Positions 14,068 through 22,990 of a stretch of 23,224 nucleotides of DNA are shown piece by piece. The stretch's first letter is position 1. Every line of letters begins with the position of its first letter. Under the pieces are notes generated by a model that was given only the letters and a program-made list of their open reading frames with translations, did no database searches and was not told where the DNA came from. The stretch lies in the IMG/VR virus record IMGVR_UViG_3300005913_000098, positions 1-23,224 of that record, one strand, 5' to 3'. Source of the DNA: a virus. The translations under genes were made by a program, and so were the position numbers.

Positions 14068-17000
14068 ATGACATTCAAGCTTTTCAATACACCGCCTTAC
14101 TATGATGATTTCGATGAGACGAAGAACTATGTAAGAATCCTTTTCCGACCAGGAAATGCAGTCCAAGCGCGTGAATTAACTCAGATGCAGACTTCACTGC
14201 AAGCACAAATTGATAGACATGGTAAACATGTATTCAAAGAAGGTTCTCCGGTAATTGGAGGGAAACCAACTATAGATGAATCTGATTTTATTAAGGTTGA
14301 ATCATCTTTTATTCCCTCTTCTGGCGGAGCAACTTTAGTTACTGATAATTATTATGAAGAATTTTTAGGAACAACCATCCTTGGTCAAACATCTGGTGTT
14401 ACTGCAAAAGTTATTGATGTAGTTCCATCTGGAACAGATGGTCCAATTACATTATATTTAAAGTATACTAATTCTGGTACTGATACAGAGACAAAATTAT
14501 TTCAAACAGAAGAAGAACTAGTTTCGGATGCAATTATTCCGCGACAGGCAAAAATTAAAACCTCGGTAGAAATTCCTACAGGTAAAGGGTTGAGGTTCTC
14601 AATCCCTGAAGGAGTATTTTTTGTTAATGGTCATTTTGTATATGTCCCAAGCGAATCTTTAATCGTATCTAGGTATAGTCTAGATATTTCCACTCGCATT
14701 GTTTACGAGATTGTAGAGAACACTGTAACTATCGCTGAAGACGCGTCTCTTGGTGATAATGCTCTAGGTACTCCTAACGAGGCAGCACCCGGAGCACATA
14801 GATATCAAATCCTACTGAACCTTAAAACTCAACCATTTTCTTTCACAGAACCTCGAGACGATAAATTTATTCAGTTAATGCTTATCGAAAATGGTTTCAT
14901 CAAGCAGCGAGCAACGACAGAATACTCAGAATTAAGTAACGAACTTGCCCGAAGAACATACGAAGAATCTGGTAACTATGTTGTTAAGCCTTTCATCATC
15001 AATACTCGCGAGTTATATAATGATGGATCTAATAATGGACTTTATAATTTAGCACAATTGCGTAGATTTTCTAGATTAGGCGTTGCTTCTACAGACGCGC
15101 AAGTAATTTCTTATGGCGAAAGTCGGCTTGCGGTAGGCCTAGAAAAATCCGTTGCATATGTTAACGGATACCGTATCGAGTTAGAAGATATTAAATATGT
15201 AGAGTTGCTCAAATCTAGGGAAACTGAATGGTTTAATGGAGCTTCAATTGTTGCAAATTTAGGTAACTATGTAACAGTTAACGTCAGTCAGGGGTTACCA
15301 GACGTAGATACATTTGGTATTCTTAACCTCAAAGACAGTGGTAATTCTGTTATCGGAACTGCTCGTGCTCGTTCTATAGATTGGGTATCAGGTACTACAT
15401 ATAAACTATATCTGTTTGATATATCTATGGCAATAGAAACTTTTTCTGATGTCGTATATATTCAACAAACCCTTTCTTCTGGGCCACAGTTCACAGCAAC
15501 TTTAGTTTCTACTAACTTATTCGATACCAACTATAATTCTTTAGTATATAAGTTACCATTTGATACAGTACAGACATTGATCTTTGGTGGGCAGAATGAT
15601 ACTTATTATACTGTAAAGAGAAAAACTTCTGCTTCAGTTACTGGCTCTCAAACAACTGTTGATGCTACTGATGGTGTTATTCAACCATACAATTCAACTG
15701 ACTGGATTGCGATTGATAATAGTGGTGATCCTATTAATATTAGCGGAGTTACTATATCATTCAACTCTAGCACGAACGTTTCTAGTGCAGTAATATCTTT
15801 CTCAGATCATACAACTGGTGATGTATACATCGTATATCCAATTGATAAGAACCTTGCTAAGAAAACCAAGAACCTAATTGAAGATCATGTTATCTTAAAG
15901 ACTAGCCCTAACACTACTCCAGGTAGTTATGATAGTTTAGGTATTACAGACGTATTTAGACTAGTTTCTATAAAAGATGTAGGTGTACCTCTTGCGGGTG
16001 GTGGTTTCTTAGATATCACCGATAGATATGAATTAGACAACGGTCAACGCGATAACTTCTACGGTATTGGTAGAGTTCGCCTAAAGTTTGATGCAATTCC
16101 TCCTATCGGAAATTTGTCTATTACTCTAGATTATTTCCTACATGGTACTGGCGATTACTTCTCTGTGGACTCGTACTCTGGTATCGACTACGAAGATATT
16201 CCATCTTTCAACTCTATTAAGGGTCAAGTCGAATTGCGCGACGCAATTGACTTTAGACCAGTAAAGACTACTTCTGGAGATAATTTCACCGGAGCAGGAT
16301 CATCGCTAGTTGATATCGTTAAACCTGGATCTATTATTAGAACCGATATCGTGTATTACCTAAACCGTATCGATAAAATTTATGTTGATAAAGATGGTAA
16401 CTTTGGTATCCTACAGGGCGTTCCTGCTCTAAACCCAGAACCGCCTAAAGACCTTAAAGATTCTATGATTCTTTACAGGTTAGAAGTCGGGGCGTTTACA
16501 TTTGGTCCTGAGAGTATCAATCCAATCATGATCGACAACCGTCGATACACAATGCGCGACATTGGTAAGTTGGAAAGACGTATTAAGAACTTAGAATACT
16601 ACACAACATTATCTTTGTTGGAAAAAGAAACTGCCGACTATCAGTTGCCAGGGAATGCATTTAAGAACGGATTCGTCGTAGATAACTTCTACGGTCATAA
16701 TGTAGGAAATCCATCTAATCCAGATTACTCATGTTCAGTTGACCGTGCAAGAGGGGTATTAAGACCGCAGTTTGTAGAACAAGAAACTCGGTTAAAGTGG
16801 AACAGCGGTTTAAGCACGGGGGTTAAGAAGTCTGGTTCTTTGTTAACACTAGATTACTCTGAGGTTTCTTATATAGAGCAACCATATGCTTCGTATGCAG
16901 AATGGGTTAATCCGTACAATGTATTCACATGGACTGGTGATATGGTGTTGTCGCCAGAGTCTGATAACTGGAAAGATACAGAAACCCGTCCAGATGTTAT

Positions 17001-19293
17001 CATCGACCAAGAAGGTGTGTATGACTCATTTGTGCAACTAGCAGACGCGTCCGGTGTTACTGGCACCGTTTGGAACGAATGGCAGACAAACTGGTCTGGC
17101 GTTGTTGCATCTTCTACTAGTAGAAGCAATATCAACATGGGTGTACGCGACACTACTATCACTACTACGAAAAGTAACCAATCTAGAGCAGGTATTAGAA
17201 CTGATGTAGTCCCAGATACTATTACTACTGACCTAGGTGATCGTGTTGTTGAAGTTAACTTCGTACCATTCATTAGATCTAGAATCGTTGCCTTCAAAGC
17301 AGAACGTATGAAACCTGGAACTAAGTTATATGCGTTCTTTGATGGTAAAGATATCACAGCATATACTACACAGACAACTCAGTTTTTTACATTTAGCGAT
17401 TTCACCGGCAATAACCCAGAATATACATCTGGATACACATTTAATAACCGAACTGGCTGGCCAACTGAACTCCAGTCTAAAACAGATTTGGTTACAGACT
17501 CATCTGGGTCTATAACTGGGTTTTTCATTGTTCCGAATAATTCGTTACTAAAGTTTAAGACTGGTCAACGAACTTTCAAATTAACTGATGAAGAAAACAA
17601 CATCTTTATAGATTCGACTACTTCTGCAGAAGCACTTTATGAAGCTGCCGGACTAATTGAATCTAAAGAAAATGTCATTTTGTCTACGAGAGTTCCTCGT
17701 CTCGATAGAACTATGCTCGGTGAAGATAGAGTTCTTACATCGACAACTTCAACCTCGAGAGATATCATAACTTGGTCAGATCCATTGGCTCAGACCATTA
17801 TAATCGATGAACCAGGCGGTATATTCGCAACTTCATTAGACTTGTACTTTAGAGAATATGATGAAGATATTCCAGTTACAGTACACTTGGTTACTACAGA
17901 AACTGGTATTCCTACACAAACAATCATACCGTTTACTAAAGTCACTAAGAAGTTGAGTGCCGCAAATGTTTCTGAAGATGCATCAGTGGCAACTAACTTT
18001 GCATTTGAAGCACCAGTGCATTTACAACCAGGAATTGAGTATGCAATCGTTATCATGTCTATGTCAGATAAGCCTAAGGCTTGGGTTGCTGAGATGGGGG
18101 GATTTGATGTAACTAATCCAACTTACCGAATCTCAAAACAACCTTATAATGGTGTATTCTTCAAGTCAGCAAACGCTTCTACATGGACACCAGAGCAAGA
18201 GAAAGACCTTAAGTTTAAATTAAACCGCGCCGAGTTTACAACTACATCTGGTGAGATTATTCTAGAGAACGTCGAGTTGCAAAGAACCATACTAGGCACG
18301 GATCCTATATACACAACTACTGGTTCTAATGTAGTTAAGGTATACCACAAGAATCATGGTATGTTTGTTAATTCAGACACCACCATTGATAATATTACTG
18401 CAACAGCGACAACATTCTTGAATGGAATTCCACTGAGTGAGTTAGAGGATACTCATAATATCATACGAGTTGAAAAAGAATACTACGAAATTACTGTAAC
18501 CACTAATGCTACAGCAACTGGTAGAGCTGGCGGAAGTTCTTTAACAGCAACCGCAAACCGATTGATGGACCTGATGCAAGTATATCTTGAAGAACTTGCT
18601 ATTCCAGGAACTTCATTGTTGTGGGATGCTTCGGTAATGTCTGCTAAGTCATTCGCAGGCATAGAGCAAGAATATGTTGCAAGTCCGTACTTCCCTATCA
18701 TTATTAACGAGAACACAATATTCAATCGACCACAGTGTATTCCTAGTCTGGAAAATGAGCCTGCTGGTGTTCGTGGATTCAGAGCAAAGGGTGCTATATC
18801 GACGAATACAAGTAAGTTGTCTCCTGTATTAGATCTAGACAGAATGTCAGTATTCTCTATATCAAACAAGTTGGATCACCCAAGTAATATTGTTGAAGAT
18901 AACAGAAACTATGTTGAAAACTTCGTTGCTGAAACAGAAGCAAGTGGAACTAGTTCTGCTGCTAAGTATATTACTCGCAGGATCAGTTTAACTGAGAGTG
19001 CAAACAATATTAAAGTTCTTGCTGGTATGAACCGTCCTTCTGGAACAGATTTAGAGTTGTACTACAAAGTTCAATCTAGTGAAGATACTAACTTCGACTT
19101 TGTTGGATGGACGCTGGCAACACCTACATCTCCTATTCCATTCGGTGAAAACTCTAATAACTACTCTGAGATTGAATATGATATTAGTACGAACGAGTTT
19201 AGTAACATGGCATTTAAGATTGTTCTTAAATCTAGAAACTCTTCTTTCGTCCCTACGGTTCGAGACTTCCGAGCAATTGCATTTACTTCGTAA
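14068..19293 (+). CDS. Giant virion structural protein, probable baseplate wedge/fibre attachment protein
   Basis: This 1741-residue protein is the largest here. Its N-terminus (about 1-70), with NTPPYYDDFDETKNYVRILF and PGNAVQARELTQMQTSLQAQIDRHG, recalls the DUF4815-type start of large virion proteins in cyanophage-like T4 relatives. A beta module follows (about 96-155: GTTILGQTSGVTAKVIDVV). The long beta-rich middle includes a RRIKNLEYYTTLSLLEKE helix. A later beta-sandwich has SDPLAQTIIIDEPGGIFATSLDLYF and HLQPGIEYAIVIMSMSDKPKAW. The C-terminus has another beta domain ending VPTVRDFRAIAF. No enzyme motif or membrane segment is seen. Position after gp8 suggests it replaces T4 gp10/gp7-type peripheral wedge parts and anchors fibres. 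The weak AGAGAG ribosome site lies 8 nt before the ATG. Confidence 0.8.
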   Translation: MTFKLFNTPPYYDDFDETKNYVRILFRPGNAVQARELTQMQTSLQAQIDRHGKHVFKEGSPVIGGKPTIDESDFIKVESSFIPSSGGATLVTDNYYEEFLGTTILGQTSGVTAKVIDVVPSGTDGPITLYLKYTNSGTDTETKLFQTEEELVSDAIIPRQAKIKTSVEIPTGKGLRFSIPEGVFFVNGHFVYVPSESLIVSRYSLDISTRIVYEIVENTVTIAEDASLGDNALGTPNEAAPGAHRYQILLNLKTQPFSFTEPRDDKFIQLMLIENGFIKQRATTEYSELSNELARRTYEESGNYVVKPFIINTRELYNDGSNNGLYNLAQLRRFSRLGVASTDAQVISYGESRLAVGLEKSVAYVNGYRIELEDIKYVELLKSRETEWFNGASIVANLGNYVTVNVSQGLPDVDTFGILNLKDSGNSVIGTARARSIDWVSGTTYKLYLFDISMAIETFSDVVYIQQTLSSGPQFTATLVSTNLFDTNYNSLVYKLPFDTVQTLIFGGQNDTYYTVKRKTSASVTGSQTTVDATDGVIQPYNSTDWIAIDNSGDPINISGVTISFNSSTNVSSAVISFSDHTTGDVYIVYPIDKNLAKKTKNLIEDHVILKTSPNTTPGSYDSLGITDVFRLVSIKDVGVPLAGGGFLDITDRYELDNGQRDNFYGIGRVRLKFDAIPPIGNLSITLDYFLHGTGDYFSVDSYSGIDYEDIPSFNSIKGQVELRDAIDFRPVKTTSGDNFTGAGSSLVDIVKPGSIIRTDIVYYLNRIDKIYVDKDGNFGILQGVPALNPEPPKDLKDSMILYRLEVGAFTFGPESINPIMIDNRRYTMRDIGKLERRIKNLEYYTTLSLLEKETADYQLPGNAFKNGFVVDNFYGHNVGNPSNPDYSCSVDRARGVLRPQFVEQETRLKWNSGLSTGVKKSGSLLTLDYSEVSYIEQPYASYAEWVNPYNVFTWTGDMVLSPESDNWKDTETRPDVIIDQEGVYDSFVQLADASGVTGTVWNEWQTNWSGVVASSTSRSNINMGVRDTTITTTKSNQSRAGIRTDVVPDTITTDLGDRVVEVNFVPFIRSRIVAFKAERMKPGTKLYAFFDGKDITAYTTQTTQFFTFSDFTGNNPEYTSGYTFNNRTGWPTELQSKTDLVTDSSGSITGFFIVPNNSLLKFKTGQRTFKLTDEENNIFIDSTTSAEALYEAAGLIESKENVILSTRVPRLDRTMLGEDRVLTSTTSTSRDIITWSDPLAQTIIIDEPGGIFATSLDLYFREYDEDIPVTVHLVTTETGIPTQTIIPFTKVTKKLSAANVSEDASVATNFAFEAPVHLQPGIEYAIVIMSMSDKPKAWVAEMGGFDVTNPTYRISKQPYNGVFFKSANASTWTPEQEKDLKFKLNRAEFTTTSGEIILENVELQRTILGTDPIYTTTGSNVVKVYHKNHGMFVNSDTTIDNITATATTFLNGIPLSELEDTHNIIRVEKEYYEITVTTNATATGRAGGSSLTATANRLMDLMQVYLEELAIPGTSLLWDASVMSAKSFAGIEQEYVASPYFPIIINENTIFNRPQCIPSLENEPAGVRGFRAKGAISTNTSKLSPVLDLDRMSVFSISNKLDHPSNIVEDNRNYVENFVAETEASGTSSAAKYITRRISLTESANNIKVLAGMNRPSGTDLELYYKVQSSEDTNFDFVGWTLATPTSPIPFGENSNNYSEIEYDISTNEFSNMAFKIVLKSRNSSFVPTVRDFRAIAFTS

Positions 19294-19298
19294 TAAGT

Positions 19299-19511
19299 AT
19301 GAGTGATAATCTAGTTCCAATTGAGAATAGTACGGGGTTTAGAAGGGACCTCCACTCTAAAGCCGTACTAAATACTAATAAGAATGCATACCTCCGAGCA
19401 CGCGAAGAGGCACAGAAAAAGAAACAAGAAATTGAGGAAATGCAACAACTTAAAACTGATGTTGCAGAACTCAAGGATTTACTAAACAAACTTTTAGAAA
19501 AAGTAGGTTAA
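19299..19511 (+). CDS. Small coiled-coil protein of unknown function
   Basis: This 70-residue protein starts 5 bp after the giant gene and ends 1 bp before the fibre gene, which supports it as a real gene. Residues 1-25 (LVPIENSTGFRRDLHSKAVL) are less charged. From about 28 to the end it is a highly charged helix with coiled-coil spacing (RAREEAQKKKQEIEEM, then LKTDVAELKDLLNKLLEKV). From memory, similar small proteins lie between wedge and fibre genes in other cyanophage-like myoviruses. It could be an oligomerisation adaptor between wedge and fibre, or an assembly chaperone. No Shine-Dalgarno sequence is visible, so coupling to the upstream stop is likely. Confidence 0.75.
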   Translation: MSDNLVPIENSTGFRRDLHSKAVLNTNKNAYLRAREEAQKKKQEIEEMQQLKTDVAELKDLLNKLLEKVG

Positions 19512-19512
19512 T

Positions 19513-21828
19513 ATGGCAGTAACTAATGTAGCAAAGACAGACACGTTTGATGGATGGCGTGTCAAGACAAATACCATAGCATCAGAACTTGGTGATAATA
19601 CACTTCTGGTAGCAAACTCTACCCTAAATTCAGAAAATGCAGTTGATGCAGTATTAGAGACTCTTGCTAAAGTAGAAACTGAAGTTGGTAATATAAATGG
19701 ACTAACCACTACAGCACTTAACTTGGTAGGTGGTATCAATGAACACGATGTTGAAATCGGTGTAATATCAACGCTGACGACTGCTGCTAAGAATAATTTA
19801 GTAAGTTCTATCAACGAATTGGACTCGGAACTTGGTGTTCTATCTGGTTTAACAACAACTGTTAAATCTACAATCGTTGGTTCTATCAATGAATTGGACT
19901 CGGAACTTGGTGTTCTATCTGGTTTAACAACAACTGTTAAATCTACAATCGTTGGTTCTATCAATGAGGTAGTTCAACGAGAAACTGATAGATACAACAA
20001 TACATTAAAACTAGACCTTACGGATGCAACCGTTGGTGGTAGCAACGCTAGTGAGCAAGCAATTCTATCTGATATATCAATGCCTGCTGGTAGAACTATG
20101 ACTTTGTCTGGCACATTAGATATATCTTCTGGTCAATTGATCGTAGGTGGTGCAGGCGGCGCGTTGAATATCCAAACTACATTCTTGATATTAGGTGATG
20201 CTGAAGCAGCAACCGCTTCTAATGGTGGAGTAGTTGTTAATCGAGGTGAAGAAGGATCTACTGCAAGGGATGACGTTCGTGTATATTGGGATGAGACTGT
20301 AAAAGATTGGAAGTTGAAGAAATTCGCAGACGATAATACTACAGTTATTAGCCCACATATCATCGACTCATATAACATGAAAGATGTCGTTGTAGGAGGT
20401 ACTCAGAATGGTATTGCGGTAACATACGACAGTGTTAATAATAGAGCTAACTTTGATGTAAACGACTTTACGATCACCTTGAGTGGAGACGCTACAGGTA
20501 GTGCTACAGTAACGAACTTATCTAATGTTAATATTCCAGTAACGATTCAACCGAATTCTATCGCTCTTGGAGTAGATACCACTGGTGCATATGTTCAGTC
20601 TGTTACACTATCTGCTTCTAATCCTGGTATTAGTTTAACACAATCTTCTGCTGGGGCTGAAAGTAATGCTATCACAGCATTGCAAGTTGACTCTACTGTC
20701 ATTAGAACAACAGGAACGCAATCCCTTGCTGGTGTAAAAACCTTTGCAGATAAACCAGTTTTTTCGACTGGATTTACTTCTAACGGGGCATCGACAATCT
20801 CAACAGGCGGGTTGGTTACATATGGCAACTCTTCGTTCGAGAACAATCTAGAGGTTAAGGGTAACTTTACTGTTTCTGGGACTGTCACTACGGTTAACAC
20901 TGAGACGGTTACTATCAACGACAACATTATTGTATTAAATAACAACTCTGCAGCAACCCCTACAGAAAACGCGGGTATTGAGATTGAGCGCGGTAGTTCT
21001 ACGAACACTAGTTTGTTGTGGGACGAGACAGAAGATAGTTGGAAATTTTATAATGGATCAGTTCAATACGATCTAGTCGGTAAGGTAAATGCCGGAGCGG
21101 CAATAACAGTAGCCAAGTCTACTAATAAAGCAGAGTGGACTGTTAACCACGCAGATACTTCTTCCACTTCAAGCATAAATGTTAATAACAGCGCAAATAC
21201 ATTTGTGCAGGACATCAAAGTTAGTGTTGACACCTATGGTCATGTTACTGAACTTTCTAGTACATCAACTGAAGTTTCTATTGGTCGTGGTGAACTTACT
21301 ATCACTGCTGGTGGTGCAATTACTCTCGGAAATATTTCAGGCAGCAATACATTTAATGCTGATCAGTTTACAAATAATAATATCACAGTTAACCACGCAG
21401 ATACTTCAACACAGGTTTCTGTAAATAATGCTGGATATACATATATTCAAGATATTATCTTAGATGATTATGGTCACTTAACTGGAATTACTTCCTCTAC
21501 TTGGTCTGCAACTCTTGCTAATATAACAGACTCAACAGAAGATATTCAAGATATCGTCGGAGGAATGTTTTCTGGCATAGGTAATCCAGATGAATTTGGT
21601 ATAAGTATCACATATGATGACACGACTGGTAAGATCAAGGCAGATGTTGGGGATTTTAATATAACACTAACAGGATTTGTGAGTGGCACTGGTACTGTAA
21701 ATAATTTAGGTAATGTTAGCATAACAACCTCGTTAAACAGCTCTATTAATACTGAACTCTCTAACGCAATTAAAGCACTTTTACCAAAGTTATATAATTC
21801 TGCTGGCTCCCAAGTATTCCCTACGTGA
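19513..21828 (+). CDS. Tail-fibre-like virion protein with tandem 25-residue repeats
   Basis: This 771-residue protein opens with a TFDGWRVKTNTIASELGDN segment (about 11-30), typical of fibre N-termini that bind the baseplate. Residues 52-151 are four 25-residue repeats ending in GLTTTxxxxxVGSIN-like segments; the last two are identical in protein and DNA. Two related modules follow, at about 225-265 (GGVVVNRGEEG...WDETVKDWK) and about 470-515 (NAGIEIERGSS...WDETEDSWKFYNG), a pattern common in marine phage fibres. Near the C-terminus another pair repeats VNHADTS with VQDI / IQDI and DxYGHxT motifs. No S74 chaperone or depolymerase motif is visible. It is probably a trimeric long or short fibre. 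Confidence 0.8.
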   Translation: MAVTNVAKTDTFDGWRVKTNTIASELGDNTLLVANSTLNSENAVDAVLETLAKVETEVGNINGLTTTALNLVGGINEHDVEIGVISTLTTAAKNNLVSSINELDSELGVLSGLTTTVKSTIVGSINELDSELGVLSGLTTTVKSTIVGSINEVVQRETDRYNNTLKLDLTDATVGGSNASEQAILSDISMPAGRTMTLSGTLDISSGQLIVGGAGGALNIQTTFLILGDAEAATASNGGVVVNRGEEGSTARDDVRVYWDETVKDWKLKKFADDNTTVISPHIIDSYNMKDVVVGGTQNGIAVTYDSVNNRANFDVNDFTITLSGDATGSATVTNLSNVNIPVTIQPNSIALGVDTTGAYVQSVTLSASNPGISLTQSSAGAESNAITALQVDSTVIRTTGTQSLAGVKTFADKPVFSTGFTSNGASTISTGGLVTYGNSSFENNLEVKGNFTVSGTVTTVNTETVTINDNIIVLNNNSAATPTENAGIEIERGSSTNTSLLWDETEDSWKFYNGSVQYDLVGKVNAGAAITVAKSTNKAEWTVNHADTSSTSSINVNNSANTFVQDIKVSVDTYGHVTELSSTSTEVSIGRGELTITAGGAITLGNISGSNTFNADQFTNNNITVNHADTSTQVSVNNAGYTYIQDIILDDYGHLTGITSSTWSATLANITDSTEDIQDIVGGMFSGIGNPDEFGISITYDDTTGKIKADVGDFNITLTGFVSGTGTVNNLGNVSITTSLNSSINTELSNAIKALLPKLYNSAGSQVFPT
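19666..19965 (+). repeat. Tandem repeat, four 75-bp units; last two identical
   Basis: Within the 771-aa gene, units at 19666, 19741, 19816 and 19891 each encode 25 residues. Units 19816-19890 and 19891-19965 are the same at every base. The first two are diverged in both DNA and protein. Because the unit is a multiple of three, changes in copy number keep the reading frame. Confidence 0.95.
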
Positions 21829-21840
21829 TAGGTTCATAAG

Positions 21841-22971
21841 ATGGTTGATTTTTTAAGATTGAAAAATACCGGCAGTGATACTGTCGGCTTGCAAGCTATG
21901 TCAACATCAGATAAAGCTTGGGTAGCTTGGAAGTTTGGTTCATACATAGTTAATAATCCAAGCAACTATATGCGTATTCAAGTTTCTACTTCTAATCCAG
22001 GTGGTACTTGGGAAAACATTGGTTCTTTCGTTGATACTTTTAGGGATCCTATAGGAACTCATCCAACAACTACAGTATATTCATCTACTACAGGATTATA
22101 TCAAGTTAGACAACCAAGCGTTGCAGACAGACCTTCATTAAACGATTCTAATTCACCAGTATATCTATATAACCATCCGACAAATGGATGGGGGTCTAGA
22201 ATATCTTCTAGTGGGGTAAATAGTAGTTATCAATTTGAAGATTCTATGATGCCTGCTGTAGCAGCACACTTAGCAGGGTTGAATATCGGGTCTTATTCTA
22301 TTCAACCAAATAATCCAGGTGGTTCTGGAAAAACCTGGATAGCAAGAGATACTATTACCGATTTTGCAAGAAGTGGAAGCACTACTACAACGCTTTGGCA
22401 ATGTACTGCATCACCTTCTCCTACAGAATACAGGCCTGTCTATGCTAATGATAGTGGTACGAGCGGAGATTTTCAAGAATATAGTGACTCTGGGGTAGAT
22501 ACATTAGTAAAATGTATACATACTAGATCATGGAGTTCTAGTGGAGTCGGTTCTTATGTATTTCAAACTTCTGCACCAACAACAGGTACTTGGGTTAAGA
22601 TGGGTGCGTCTATAACAGATACTCGACAAACTGTATCACCTAGTTCTTATGTAAGCAACACTTCCGGAAATTTCACCGGATACTACGCAAGAGATTATGC
22701 TGGGACATACACTGGCACTTACATTAGGGATTTTGCTGGCGCATATGCTGGGGCGTATAGGATGATTTTTTCGGGATTTGCAGGTCCGCAATATGTAGGA
22801 TATTATACAGGATATTATAGAGGGTATTTCACTGGAAATTATACTGGATACTTCCGCACGAATTATGCCGGAACATATACTGCTTATTACACCGGATATT
22901 ACGCTGGTGCTACTGTGACCAGTAACAAAGAAACTGTATCTTCAAAATCACTATGGTTGAGAACTGCTTAA
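21841..22971 (+). CDS. Adhesin-like virion protein with C-terminal xGx(Y/F) tetrapeptide repeats
   Basis: This 376-residue protein follows the fibre gene after 12 bp. The N-terminal half contains two loosely similar segments (about 47-68 and 241-262, each with a Thr-Trp then DTxR pattern), suggesting an internal duplication. Residues 275-358 are about 21 consecutive four-residue units of the form xGx(Y/F), with a few RDY/RDF-type and other variants. The extreme C-terminus (359-376) returns to ordinary sequence, so the repeat is internal. No known enzyme or lectin motif is visible. Location at the end of the fibre block suggests a surface or receptor-binding role; this is inference. The weak ATAGG ribosome site lies 9 nt before the ATG. 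Confidence 0.7.
   Translation: MVDFLRLKNTGSDTVGLQAMSTSDKAWVAWKFGSYIVNNPSNYMRIQVSTSNPGGTWENIGSFVDTFRDPIGTHPTTTVYSSTTGLYQVRQPSVADRPSLNDSNSPVYLYNHPTNGWGSRISSSGVNSSYQFEDSMMPAVAAHLAGLNIGSYSIQPNNPGGSGKTWIARDTITDFARSGSTTTTLWQCTASPSPTEYRPVYANDSGTSGDFQEYSDSGVDTLVKCIHTRSWSSSGVGSYVFQTSAPTTGTWVKMGASITDTRQTVSPSSYVSNTSGNFTGYYARDYAGTYTGTYIRDFAGAYAGAYRMIFSGFAGPQYVGYYTGYYRGYFTGNYTGYFRTNYAGTYTAYYTGYYAGATVTSNKETVSSKSLWLRTA
22663..22914 (+). repeat. Degenerate 12-bp repeat encoding GxY tetrapeptides
   Basis: This stretch encodes about 21 in-frame four-residue units with Gly at position 2 and Tyr or Phe at position 4, for example TGYY, AGTY, TGTY, AGAY and TGYF. Codons for Gly and Tyr vary between units, so the repeat is conserved mostly at protein level rather than being a fresh DNA expansion. 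Confidence 0.9.
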
Positions 22972-22990
22972 CATATTAAGGAATTATAAA

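Noticed and set aside
14063-14070. TATAAATG as a late promoter for the giant gene
   Set aside because: It has one mismatch to TATAAATA and overlaps the start codon, so transcription would begin inside the gene.
19494-19964. 156-codon minus-strand frame with internal repeats
   Set aside because: Its repeats simply mirror the 75-bp tandem repeat of the fibre gene on the other strand.
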